This document shows, piece by piece, positions 17,684 to 26,306 of a stretch of 64,000 nucleotides of DNA. The stretch's first letter is position 1. Each line of letters starts with the position of its first letter. Location: the NCBI GenBank assembly GCA_036746315.1, contig DAIOEK010000002.1:103959-167958 (forward strand), read 5' to 3'. A program made the position numbers and the translations under genes. The notes beneath the pieces were generated by a model. That model searched no databases and had not been told where the DNA came from. It saw only the letters and a list, made by a program, of their open reading frames with translations. This stretch comes from DAIOEK01 sp036746315. Its GTDB lineage: Bacteria > Chloroflexota > Anaerolineae > Anaerolineales > Anaerolineaceae.

Positions 17684-19074
17684 ATGAATATCAAGAAATT
17701 GCTTTACTTCGCTTTGGTAGTCGTTTTTGTTTTTGGCGCGGTTAGCTGCGCTCCAACAACCCCGGCTGAGACCGCTGCACCTGTGGAACCTGCTGCTCCT
17801 GCTGAACAGGCTGCACCGGCAGAGCCTGCTGCACCAGCGGCGGAAGTCATCACCCTCAAGGTATGGGATAACTTCGTCCGCCCGGCGGAAACCGCCATTA
17901 TGGAAGAGTTGGTAAAGAATTTTGAAGCCGATCATCCCAATGTAAAGATCGTCCGCGAAGCCAAGAGCATGGACGACCTGAAAGCCACCCTGGCGCTGGC
18001 ACTCAAGAGCGATGATAGCCCCGATGTGGCGATGATCAACCAGGGCGAATCGGATATGGGGCCTATGCCAAAGCCAACCTGCTGGTGCCGATGAACGACT
18101 ACGCTGCAAAGTTTGGCTGGTATGATAAGTTCCCGCAGAGCCTTGTTCGCCTGAACAGTTGGAGCGAAGATGGTTCCAAGATGGGTGAAGGTAATTTTTA
18201 TGGTATTCCCATTCAGGCTGAGTTGATTGGCGTCTACTACCGCAAGGATGTTTTTGCACAATACGGTATTGCAGTCCCCACCACTTTCGCCGAATTTGAG
18301 GCTGCCATCGCCACGCTGAAAGCCAATGGCGTTACCCCCATCATCTTCGGCAACCTGGATGGATGGCCGGCGATCCATACTTACAGCGAATTGCAGAACG
18401 TCTATCAGGCAAGTCGTTCCTGGTACGATGATTTCATGTTCACCACTGGAACGGTTGATTTCAATACGCCGGAAAATCTGAAGGCTGCCCAGACCCTCAA
18501 GACCTGGGCGGATGATGGCACCTTTATGGCCGACTTCGCCGGTGTAGGTTACGATGATGCTTACCAGTTGTTCTCCGCTGGACAGGGCGGTATGCTGCTG
18601 ACCGGCAGCTGGCTGAGTGGCGATCTGGCTGCCAGCCCCTATATCGACAACATTGGTTTCTTCGTTCTTCCCCCCATGGAAAAAGATGGCTTCAAGCTGA
18701 CGGTGGGCGGAACCGGTTTTGCATTCGGCATCAGCGCCAAATCCAAAAACCCCGATCTGGCAGCCGAGTATATCAATTACCTGTACTCTGAGAAGACAGC
18801 CAAGGATATGCTCGCCGCCGGTTTCCTGCCGGTTTACCCGCTGGAAAACGTGGAAATCTCCGACGGCCTGCTGGCTGATATCGATGCCGGCTGGAACATG
18901 CTCAACACTACCGACTCCGTTGGTTACTACATGGATTGGGTTACTCCGACCATGTACGATACCATTACCGCCTCATTGCAGGAACTCATGGGCGGCAAGA
19001 TCACCCCTGAAGAATTCATCACCAAGGTGAATGAAGACTACGTAAAAGGGTTGGAAGCAAAAGGCATTAAGTAA
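17684..19074 (+). pseudogene. ABC sugar-binding lipoprotein, frameshifted (one G missing at 18058-18061)
   Basis: Two overlapping frames encode one family-1 extracellular solute-binding protein. The N-terminal part starts at ATG 17684 (AGGAGAGG 8 nt upstream), has a lipoprotein signal with GAVSC, and a Pro/Ala/Glu linker; it reads correctly to NQGESDMG. It then goes out of frame at GGGG 18058-18061. Adding one G restores GAYAKANLLVPMNDY and runs into the second frame to 19074. The mature domain is otherwise complete (GVYYRKDVFAQYG, GGTGFAFGISAKSKNPDLAAEYI) and ends in a normal stop. The total would be about 464 aa, normal for the family. No sign of further decay is seen, so a homopolymer sequencing error or a recent mutation is likely. 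It would bind the sugar for the downstream permeases. Confidence 0.85.
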
Positions 19075-19091
19075 TTTAAGCACTGAATACT

Positions 19092-19120
19092 AGGCAGGCT
19101 GAAAATCAGCCTGCCTGCTC
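19092..19120 (+). terminator. Intercistronic hairpin between binding protein and permease genes
   Basis: A perfect 11-bp stem (19092-19102 with 19106-19116) with an AAA loop is followed by GCTCTTTT. Such elements after binding-protein genes act as partial terminators or 3' stabilisers that keep binding protein in excess over permeases. Confidence 0.75.
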
Positions 19121-19142
19121 TTTTGAATTGAGGAATATCTTA

Positions 19143-20051
19143 ATGGATGGAACAGTACTTACCGGTGTAAGAAAAACTCGAAAGTTTCAACTGACACCTT
19201 ATCTCTTTGTTCTGCCTGCGTTCTTATTCTTCGTAATTTTTATTCTGCTTCCCATACTGAACACCTTCCGCTATAGCTTCTTCGATTGGACAGGGTTCAG
19301 TGATGAGGTGTTTGTTGGCTTGAAGAATTATCAGGAATTATGGACCGACAAAACATTTTTAACCGGTCTGCTCAATAACCTGAAATTCATCATTTTTTTC
19401 ACGGCACTTCCCATTGCCATTGCCTTGATCTTGACCGCGTTGTTGTCCCGTCGACGACTGTGGGGAAGAAACATCTTTCGGGTCAGCTTTTTTCTTTCCT
19501 ACGTGATGCCAATGGTTGTGGTGGGCGTCGTCTGGCGCTGGATCTACAATCCGGTCTTCGGCCCGCTCAACGGTACCCTGAAAAGCATTGGATTGAGCGC
19601 GCTGGCAAAGCCCTGGTTGGGCGATTTCTCCCTGGCGTTTATCGCCGTCGGTGTCATCGCCACCTGGGTTCAGTACGGCTACTGCCTGACGTTGTTCATG
19701 GCGGGTGTTCAACGGATCGACGAATCATTGTATGACGCCGCCAAAGTGGATGGCGCAAATGATTGGTACCAGCTGCTTCACGTGACCATACCCGGCATTC
19801 GTGCGGAAATATCCGTGGCATTGGTCACCACATTTATCGCAGCGCTGCGGGTATTTGACCTGATCTTTGTCACCACCCGCGGCGGACCTGGTTCAGAGAC
19901 GATTGTCACCAGCCTCTGGCTTTATACCAATGCTTTCCAGATAAACCGGGTGGGGTACGCTGCGGCAATTGCTGTGGTACAGACCATCATTATCCTGGTG
20001 ATCTCTTATTTCCTGCTGAATCGCTCCGGAGATCGGGGAGAGGGAGCTTAA
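19143..20051 (+). CDS. Sugar ABC transporter permease (MalF/UgpA type)
   Basis: 302 aa from the ATG at 19143 (GAGG 9 nt upstream). Six membrane spans are apparent, beginning with YLFVLPAFLFFVIFILLPIL (about residues 19-38). The EAA loop that docks the ATPase is visible as YDAAKVDGANDWYQLLHVTIP (near 199-219). It forms the import channel with the next gene. No ATPase gene is in this operon, so a shared MsmK/UgpC-type ATPase elsewhere is expected. It is preceded by a hairpin that may lower expression. Confidence 0.92.
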   Translation: MDGTVLTGVRKTRKFQLTPYLFVLPAFLFFVIFILLPILNTFRYSFFDWTGFSDEVFVGLKNYQELWTDKTFLTGLLNNLKFIIFFTALPIAIALILTALLSRRRLWGRNIFRVSFFLSYVMPMVVVGVVWRWIYNPVFGPLNGTLKSIGLSALAKPWLGDFSLAFIAVGVIATWVQYGYCLTLFMAGVQRIDESLYDAAKVDGANDWYQLLHVTIPGIRAEISVALVTTFIAALRVFDLIFVTTRGGPGSETIVTSLWLYTNAFQINRVGYAAAIAVVQTIIILVISYFLLNRSGDRGEGA

Positions 20052-20052
20052 C

Positions 20053-20925
20053 ATGAACCCTTCATTGAAAGTCACCTCGTCCTCGCTCCATTACCGGATA
20101 TTGAATATGATCGGCACCGTCCTGGTCTATTCCGTTTTGTTGATATTCTTGATCATTACCGTGGTGCCGTTCCTTACCATTGCGCTGGCGGGTTTCAAGA
20201 CTTCGATTGAGCTGGTTCAGGGAGCATTTACCCTGCCGCAGCATTGGTTGTTCGATAATTACGTTAATGCCTGGAAGCAGGCGCATTTCGATTGGTATTT
20301 CCGTAACAGTGTGATCGTGACGATACCGGTTGTGGTGATTTCCGCCGCGCTGTCAGCCATGTCGGGATATTCATTCGCCCTGATGAAGTTCGACCTCAGC
20401 AAGCTTTTGTTTGGCGTTTTTCTGCTCGGTATCATGGTTCCGCAGGAAGCCTACATCATCCCGCTGTATTATCTGCTGGTGGATATGGGGTTGAATGACA
20501 CCTACTTTGCCATGATCCTGCCGCAGATTGCCATGAGCGTGTGTTTCGGCACTTTTTGGATGCGTGGGTTCTTTGCATCCATGCCCCGCGATCTGGTGGA
20601 CGCAGCCCGTGTGGATGGCTGTAATGTCTGGCAGGTCCTGTGGAAGGTGCTGGTTCCCAATGCGTGGGTTGCCATCTCGACCATGTGCGTCTTGTTTTTC
20701 ATCTGGACCTGGAATGATTTCATGATTGCCCTGGTCAATACTTCCTCCGATGCCCTGCGAACTCTGCCGCTCGGTCTGGCATTCTTTCAGGGACGGCACA
20801 CCGCCAACGTTCCCTTTGTCTCGGCGGGGGCAACCATTGTGGCTTTGCCTACCATTATCGTCTACTTGATTTTCCAACGGCAATTTACCCGTGGTGTGAC
20901 CTCAGGTACACTGCACGGTCAATAA
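20053..20925 (+). CDS. Sugar ABC transporter permease (MalG/UgpE type)
   Basis: 290 aa. Membrane spans begin near residue 22. The EAA motif is visible as VDAARVDGCNVWQVLWKVLVPN (near 181-202), and WTWNDFMIALV near 218 is a signature of CUT1-family MalG-like permeases. The start is one base after the previous stop, indicating coupled translation. It pairs with the upstream permease in a sugar importer of the CUT1 class. Confidence 0.92.
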   Translation: MNPSLKVTSSSLHYRILNMIGTVLVYSVLLIFLIITVVPFLTIALAGFKTSIELVQGAFTLPQHWLFDNYVNAWKQAHFDWYFRNSVIVTIPVVVISAALSAMSGYSFALMKFDLSKLLFGVFLLGIMVPQEAYIIPLYYLLVDMGLNDTYFAMILPQIAMSVCFGTFWMRGFFASMPRDLVDAARVDGCNVWQVLWKVLVPNAWVAISTMCVLFFIWTWNDFMIALVNTSSDALRTLPLGLAFFQGRHTANVPFVSAGATIVALPTIIVYLIFQRQFTRGVTSGTLHGQ

Positions 20926-20942
20926 ACTTTAATGAGGTATCT

Positions 20943-22322
20943 ATGAAACTGACTTTGATTGGCGGCGCGGGGATACGCGCTCCCCTGGTAATTCAATCAG
21001 CCTTGAAGCGGGCGCAAAAGATCCACCTGGATGAGATCTGCCTGATGGATAATGACGAAGATCAACTGGCGCTTATTGGTAAGATCTGCCAGCTGACAAT
21101 AAAGCAGACTGGTTCTCCGGTGAAGCTGACCTTTACCACGGATGCCCGCCGCGCATTGGATGGGGCGGATTATGTCATCACCACGATTCGTGTAGGCAAA
21201 GAAAAGGGGCGTGTGTTGGATGAGCGAATTGCCCTGGCGCATCGTGTGCTGGGTCAGGAAACCACCGGACCGGGCGGTTTCGCCATGGCGATGCGCAGTA
21301 TTCCTGCCATCCGGGGGTATGCCGACCTGATGCAGGAGATATGTCCCAAAGCCTGGATGTTCAATTTTACCAACCCGGCAGGGTTGGTCACCCAGGCATT
21401 ACGCGACAGTGGTTTCGACCGGATCGTGGGTATTTGCGATGGGGCGAACGGCGCCCAGCATTCGGCAGCCCGTTACCTGAAGGTGAATCCGGAAAATATC
21501 CGCGCCAGGGTTTTTGGCTTGAACCACCTTTCCTGGTCAAAGAGTATTCAGGTGAATGGCGAGGAAATGATGCCCCGCCTGCTGGCAGATGAGAACTTTT
21601 TGAAAAACAGCGATATGCGCGTCTTTGAACCCGCCCTTGTGCGGGAAGTTGGCTTGTGGATGAATGAATACCTCTTCTATTATCATTATGCTGACCGGGC
21701 GGTCAACAGCATCCTCGCAGAGGAACATACCCGCGGGGAAGAAGTGCTCACCCTCAACAAGAACCTGATCGATCTGCTCAGCGAGATCAACCCCGAGCAT
21801 TATCCTGCCGAAGCCATGAAAGCTTATTGGACCTACAACGAGAGGCGTGGGGCGACTTATATGAATTACGCCCGACCGGATGGCATCTCGATGGATAAGG
21901 CGGATCGTTCCGATTATGCCGGTGTGGCGGATGATGCTTCCAGCGAAGGCTATGCCGGAGTGGCATTGGGCATTGTGGAAGCGTTCGAGGCCGGCGAAAA
22001 AGTGCATATTGCAGTCAATGTTCCCAACAACGGTGCCATTGCCTGTATGCGCGATACGGATGTGGTCGAAGTCTCCTGCGATGTCGACCGAGAAGGCATT
22101 CATCCGCTTCCCATCGGGGATGTTCAGGAGCCACAGGAATTGCTAATGCGCAGTGTAAAGCAATATGAACGCCTGGCAGCGGAAGCCATTCTGACCCGTT
22201 CCAAGCGAAAGGCGTACATGGCGCTGATGGCACATCCGCTAGTCTTGTCTTACTCCCTGGGGCGTACCCTGGTGGAAGAATATCTGACAGCCCATCAGCA
22301 GTTCGTGGGGGAGTGGCATTAG
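20943..22322 (+). CDS. Glycoside hydrolase family 4 (NAD+/Mn2+-dependent)
   Basis: 459 aa. The N-terminal dinucleotide fold has LIGGAGIRAP (residues 4-13), and NFTNPAG is near 139. The expected divalent-metal ligands are present as Cys165 in GIC and His195 in GLNHLSW. GH4 enzymes cleave glycosides (often 6-phospho-beta-glucosides, alpha-glucosides or galactosides) by a redox-elimination mechanism. The ABC importer upstream and PfkB kinase downstream suggest it hydrolyses the imported disaccharide or glycoside in the cytoplasm. Linkage specificity cannot be read from sequence alone. GAGG lies upstream of the ATG. Confidence 0.9.
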   Translation: MKLTLIGGAGIRAPLVIQSALKRAQKIHLDEICLMDNDEDQLALIGKICQLTIKQTGSPVKLTFTTDARRALDGADYVITTIRVGKEKGRVLDERIALAHRVLGQETTGPGGFAMAMRSIPAIRGYADLMQEICPKAWMFNFTNPAGLVTQALRDSGFDRIVGICDGANGAQHSAARYLKVNPENIRARVFGLNHLSWSKSIQVNGEEMMPRLLADENFLKNSDMRVFEPALVREVGLWMNEYLFYYHYADRAVNSILAEEHTRGEEVLTLNKNLIDLLSEINPEHYPAEAMKAYWTYNERRGATYMNYARPDGISMDKADRSDYAGVADDASSEGYAGVALGIVEAFEAGEKVHIAVNVPNNGAIACMRDTDVVEVSCDVDREGIHPLPIGDVQEPQELLMRSVKQYERLAAEAILTRSKRKAYMALMAHPLVLSYSLGRTLVEEYLTAHQQFVGEWH

Positions 22323-22325
22323 TCC

Positions 22326-23261
22326 ATGCCTGAAATTCCCAAATACGATGTGCTGGTTGCCGGCACATATTTTTGCGACATGGTTTTTACCGGTTTGCCG
22401 GAAATGCCGCGCACCGGGGCTGATATCTATGCCAAAAACTTTGATATGGTGCCGGGCGGAACATATTATATTGTCCAGATTCTTACCCGGTTGGGGATGA
22501 AAACTGCCTGGCTGTGTGATTTTGGCAGTGATATCTTCAGCAAATTCGTGTTGGATGCGGCAAACAGGGCAGGGGTGGATACATCACTGTGCCGGTACTA
22601 CGACCGTCCGCAGCGGGTGGTGGCTGCCAGCTTCTCATTTGAGCATGACCGCGGTTTTGTCAGTTACGAAGATGCGGAGTATTGCCAGCCCGATCTGAAC
22701 GAATTGCTGAAGATGGACTTTCGCTGCTACCTTTCTCCCGGCATCAGCGACTGGAAACAGGTCGCCACGATTTCGCAGCATCCTTTGCGCGGTCAATTTA
22801 CCCATTTCATGGATTGCCAGCATACCGATTTGACGCTGGAAACGCCCGGCATGCGGGATGTTTTGCATAAGGTAGATATTTTTGCGCCCAATGAGCGCGA
22901 GGCGCTGGCTTTTACCGGGGAAACGGATATTTTCCGTGCCCTGGATAAACTGGCGGATGTGATTCCGGTGGTGGTGATAAAACACGGGGGGAAGGGCTCG
23001 CTGGCAAAACAGGGTCGACAGATCTGGCAGGTTCCGGCAATCCGGGCGACGGTCAAGGATACCACAGGCGCCGGGGATAGTTTTAATGCCGGCTTTCTGT
23101 ATGCCTATCTGGCGGGGCAGCCGATGGATCTATGCCTGCGCTATGGCAATGTCACCGGTGGTCTCTCTGTACAAAACACAGGTCCCATGCAGTGCGTGGA
23201 TATCAACCTGGTGCATGAAATGGCAAACCACTATGATAAATTCAGCGTCTCTGGAGGATAG
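22326..23261 (+). CDS. PfkB-family carbohydrate kinase
   Basis: 311 aa. The N-terminal GG motif (PGGTYYIVQILTRLG, near residues 42-56) and the C-terminal signature DTTGAGDSFNAGF (near 240-252) with the catalytic Asp of GAGD identify the ribokinase/PfkB family. It starts 3 bp after the GH4 stop and ends the operon. It probably phosphorylates the monosaccharide released by the GH4 enzyme, feeding it into central metabolism. The substrate is not identifiable (2-keto-3-deoxygluconate, fructose and adenosine kinases share the fold). Confidence 0.9.
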   Translation: MPEIPKYDVLVAGTYFCDMVFTGLPEMPRTGADIYAKNFDMVPGGTYYIVQILTRLGMKTAWLCDFGSDIFSKFVLDAANRAGVDTSLCRYYDRPQRVVAASFSFEHDRGFVSYEDAEYCQPDLNELLKMDFRCYLSPGISDWKQVATISQHPLRGQFTHFMDCQHTDLTLETPGMRDVLHKVDIFAPNEREALAFTGETDIFRALDKLADVIPVVVIKHGGKGSLAKQGRQIWQVPAIRATVKDTTGAGDSFNAGFLYAYLAGQPMDLCLRYGNVTGGLSVQNTGPMQCVDINLVHEMANHYDKFSVSGG

Positions 23262-23316
23262 CTGTTCATAGAGTTGGTAACCGAATTGCCGGTCTACCAT
23301 ATGCTCTACCAGTTGC

Positions 23317-23345
23317 TTGACAAGCGGACGGCAGACGGGTAAAAT
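23317..23345 (+). promoter_or_regulatory. Promoter for tRNA-Ala genes (and probably leuS)
   Basis: Perfect -35 TTGACA (23317-23322), 17-bp spacer and -10 TAAAAT (23340-23345). Transcription would start near 23352, about 13 nt before the first tRNA. Confidence 0.8.
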
Positions 23346-23364
23346 TTTCTCCACCCTGAAGAAG

Positions 23365-23437
23365 GGGCCTGTAGCGCAGTTGGGAGCGCGCTTCAATCGC
23401 ACTGAAGAGGTCGAGGGTTCGAATCCCTCCAGGTCCA
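23365..23437 (+). tRNA. tRNA-Ala(CGC)
   Basis: A cloverleaf can be drawn by hand: acceptor GGGCCTG/CAGGTCC, D stem GCGC/GCGC, anticodon stem CTTCA/TGAAG with loop ATCGCAC (anticodon CGC, codon GCG), T arm GAGGG-TTCGAAT-CCCTC, discriminator A. The G3:U70 pair that AlaRS recognises is present. CCA is not encoded. Confidence 0.93.
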
Positions 23438-23467
23438 TTGTGCGATATTCCAGCAGGCACAACCGAT

Positions 23468-23540
23468 GGGCCCATAGCGCAGTTGGGAGCGCGTCTCAAT
23501 GGCATTGAGAAGGTCGCGAGTTCGAATCTCGCTGGGTCCA
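23468..23540 (+). tRNA. tRNA-Ala(GGC)
   Basis: Cloverleaf with acceptor GGGCCCA/TGGGTCC, D stem GCGC/GCGC, anticodon stem TCTCA/TGAGA and loop ATGGCAT (anticodon GGC, codons GCC/GCU), and a regular T arm. The alanine identity pair G3:U70 is again present. It lies 30 nt after the CGC isoacceptor and 11 nt before the leuS T-box leader. Confidence 0.93.
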
Positions 23541-23551
23541 CAAGAAAGCAA

Positions 23552-23789
23552 GACAGGAGTAGTAAGTGATCCGCCAGAGAAGTGGATGAAGTAGCTGAAA
23601 ATCCACCGGCATCCGCGGAGTGCCTGCACCGAACTCGCCTGTCAGCCTGAAATATTCAGGCAGCTTTTTCCGGTGAAAGTAGTAGCCGGGAACGGGTCAG
23701 CCCGTTAGCGCTTCCTGAGTGGTCGGTTTTACTGGCAATCAGGGTGGTACCGCGGAAAAGACTCCGTCCCTGAATGGGCGGAGATTTTT
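23552..23789 (+). promoter_or_regulatory. T-box riboswitch, leucine-specific, controlling leuS
   Basis: Stem I is closed by GACAGG (23552-23557) with CCTGTC (23638-23643). The 5' side carries the AGTA loop-E-like sequence, and the 3' side of the specifier loop reads GAACTCG, giving specifier codon CTC (Leu) at 23634-23636. The conserved T-box AGGGTGGTACCGCGG is at 23741-23755, with TGGT (23745-23748) to pair with the uncharged tRNA 3' end. A terminator follows. Uncharged tRNA-Leu(GAG) would stabilise the antiterminator and switch leuS on. Confidence 0.95.
23762..23789 (+). terminator. Regulated terminator of the leuS T-box
   Basis: CTCCG-T-CCC (23762-23770) pairs with GGGCGGAG (23776-23783), leaving one bulged T, and is followed by A and TTTTT. 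It ends about 40 nt before the leuS ATG and is the terminator arm of the T-box switch. Confidence 0.85.
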
Positions 23790-23828
23790 GTTTAAATTCA
23801 ACTTACGCAGGATCTTTTAGGAGAAAAA

Positions 23829-26288
23829 ATGTCGAATAATGACCAACCCAACTTTTACAACCCCGCCGAAATTGAACCGCGCTGGCAGAAAAAGTGGGAT
23901 GAGGATGGCATCTACCAATCCAACATTGATCCTGCCAGACCCAAACACTATGCATTGACCATGCTGCCTTATCCTTCGGGAGATTTGCACATCGGGCACT
24001 GGTATGCCATGATTCCCCCGGATGCCCGCGCCCGTTTTATGCGCATGCGCGGTTACAACGTGATGTTCCCGATGGGTTTCGATGCCTTTGGTTTGCCGGC
24101 TGAAAACGCTGCGATCAAGCGCAACGTCCACCCCAAGAAATGGACCTATGCCAATATTGAGAGGATGCGCACGCAATTGCACAGCATGGGCGCCATTTTC
24201 GATTGGCGGCGTGAAGCGGTCTCCTGTGATCCTGAATATTACAAATGGACTCAGTGGTTCTTCCTGCAATTTTTCAAGAATGACCTGGCTTATCGCAAGA
24301 TGTCTCCGGTGGATTGGTGCCCCAACTGCAATACCACACTGGCAAGGGAGCAGGTTTGGGGTGATGATCGCCATTGTGAGCGCTGCGGCACCCCGGTGAT
24401 CAAGAAGAATTTGGCTCAGTGGTTTTTCAAAACAACTAAATTCGCTGATGACCTGTTGGATTTTTCCAAGATCGACTGGCCGGAGAAAGTAAAGACCCTG
24501 GAGACCAATTGGATTGGGCGGTCAACCGGTGCAGCGGTCAAGTTTATGACGGAACAGGAAGATGAATTGGAAGTGTTCACCACCCGCCCGGACACCTTGT
24601 GGGGGGTAACCTTCATGGTATTGGCACCCGAACATCCGCTGGTAGCCAGGTTAACCACGCCGCAGCAGAAGGCTGAAGTGGAGGAATACGTTCAGCAGGC
24701 TTTGCGGCAGAGTGATGTCCAGCGCGAGGCAACGGATAAGGAAAAGACCGGTGTATTCACCGGCGGGTACGCCATCAATCCGGTGAACGGAGAGAAAATC
24801 CCCGTTTGGATCGCGGATTATGTGCTGATCACCTATGGAACCGGTGCGATCATGGCTGTTCCGGCGCACGATCAACGGGATTTCGATTTTGCCCGCCAGT
24901 TTGACCTGCCGATCAAAGTAGTCATTCAGCCGGATGATGTTGATCCGATCCGCGAAGCGGATATGGAAGCTGCCGTGCCTGCCATCGGACGCATGGTCAA
25001 CAGCGGCTCACTCACAGGTACTCCGGCTGATCAGGCAATTGATAAAGCGATTGCGTTTGTTGAAAAACTGGGAGTGGGCAAGGCAACTACCAGTTACCGT
25101 CTGCGCGACTGGTTGATCTCCCGTCAGCGGTATTGGGGAGCGCCGATTCCGATCGTCTTCTGTGAAAAGTGCGGCGCAGTGCCGGTGCCGGAAGATCAAT
25201 TGCCCGTACTGCTGCCAGATGATGTGGAATGGAAACCGACGGGTGAGAGTCCCTTGAAACTGCACCCCACCTGGAAGAATACCACCTGCCCGGTCTGCGG
25301 TGGAGAAGCCATCCGCGAAACGGATACCATGGATACCTTCATGTGTTCCTCCTGGTATCACCTGCGCTACCTTTCACCTTGGTACCATCAGGGTCCATTT
25401 GACCCCAAAGAGTATGATTATTGGATGCCGGTGGATATCTATACCGGCGGGATCGAACACGCCAATATGCATTTGATCTACACGCGCTTCTTCCATAAGG
25501 CACTGCATTTCCTCGGGCTGGTGCCGACCGATGAACCTATGCTGCAACTGCGCAACCAGGGCATGGTGCTGGCGGAAAACTCGGAAAAAATGAGCAAGAG
25601 TCGTGGAAATGTGGTTGCACCCGATAACCTGGTGCACAAGTATGGCGCAGATACGGTGAGGGCATACCTGATGTTCTTTGCCCGCTGGGAATTAGGTGGT
25701 CCCTGGTCTAGCACCGGCATCGATGGAACTGCCCGCTGGCTGCGCCGGGTCTGGGCTATCTATCAGGAGAAGCCATCCGGAGCCAAAGTTGCCCCGGATG
25801 TGATCCGCGGTCTGCGTCGCAAATTGCATCAAACTCTCCGTTCCATTACCCGCGATTTTGAGCAATTCGAATTTAATACCATCATTTCGGGTTTGATGGA
25901 ATTGATGAACGAGATGTATAAAGCTGCACAGGCAGGCGCAGTGGGAACACCGGAATGGCAGGAGACCCTGGAGATATATGCGTTAATGCTGGCGCCGGTC
26001 TGTCCACACCTGGCGGAAGAGCTATGGATGAAGATGGGGAAATCGTACTCCATTCATAATCAACCATTCCCGGCAGTGGATGAGGCTGCGGCTGCCGAGG
26101 ATGAAATTACACTGGTCGTTCAGGTCAATGGTAAATTGCGCGACCGCATCAATGCGGCAGTGGATATCACCGAGGATCAGGTGAAAGCGTTGGCGTTGTC
26201 CAGCCCGCAGGTTCAAAAGGCTATGGATGGCAAGCAACCCCGCCAGGTGATCGTAGTCCCCGGCAGGTTGGTGAATATTGTGGTTTGA
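23829..26288 (+). CDS. leuS: Leucyl-tRNA synthetase
   Basis: 819 aa, normal for bacterial LeuRS. The class I motifs are HIGH (residues 54-57) and KMSKS (587-591). The zinc-like WCPNCNTTLAREQV segment (near 160), the CP1 editing domain (TTRPDTLWGVTFMVLAPEHP near 238) and the anticodon-binding C-terminus are in place. It charges tRNA-Leu. GGAGAA lies just upstream of the ATG. Expression is set by the leucine T-box in the leader; two tRNA-Ala genes lie immediately upstream on the same strand. Confidence 0.98.
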   Translation: MSNNDQPNFYNPAEIEPRWQKKWDEDGIYQSNIDPARPKHYALTMLPYPSGDLHIGHWYAMIPPDARARFMRMRGYNVMFPMGFDAFGLPAENAAIKRNVHPKKWTYANIERMRTQLHSMGAIFDWRREAVSCDPEYYKWTQWFFLQFFKNDLAYRKMSPVDWCPNCNTTLAREQVWGDDRHCERCGTPVIKKNLAQWFFKTTKFADDLLDFSKIDWPEKVKTLETNWIGRSTGAAVKFMTEQEDELEVFTTRPDTLWGVTFMVLAPEHPLVARLTTPQQKAEVEEYVQQALRQSDVQREATDKEKTGVFTGGYAINPVNGEKIPVWIADYVLITYGTGAIMAVPAHDQRDFDFARQFDLPIKVVIQPDDVDPIREADMEAAVPAIGRMVNSGSLTGTPADQAIDKAIAFVEKLGVGKATTSYRLRDWLISRQRYWGAPIPIVFCEKCGAVPVPEDQLPVLLPDDVEWKPTGESPLKLHPTWKNTTCPVCGGEAIRETDTMDTFMCSSWYHLRYLSPWYHQGPFDPKEYDYWMPVDIYTGGIEHANMHLIYTRFFHKALHFLGLVPTDEPMLQLRNQGMVLAENSEKMSKSRGNVVAPDNLVHKYGADTVRAYLMFFARWELGGPWSSTGIDGTARWLRRVWAIYQEKPSGAKVAPDVIRGLRRKLHQTLRSITRDFEQFEFNTIISGLMELMNEMYKAAQAGAVGTPEWQETLEIYALMLAPVCPHLAEELWMKMGKSYSIHNQPFPAVDEAAAAEDEITLVVQVNGKLRDRINAAVDITEDQVKALALSSPQVQKAMDGKQPRQVIVVPGRLVNIVV

Positions 26289-26306
26289 GTGCTACGGAGA
26301 GATCTC

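Noticed and set aside
18056..18066. Programmed -1 frameshift in the binding-protein gene
   Set aside because: No slippery heptamer of X-XXY-YYZ type and no stimulating structure was recognised; a missing G in a homopolymer explains it better.
23365..23540. Short open frames overlapping the tRNA-Ala genes
   Set aside because: They are translations of tRNA sequence, a common false call.
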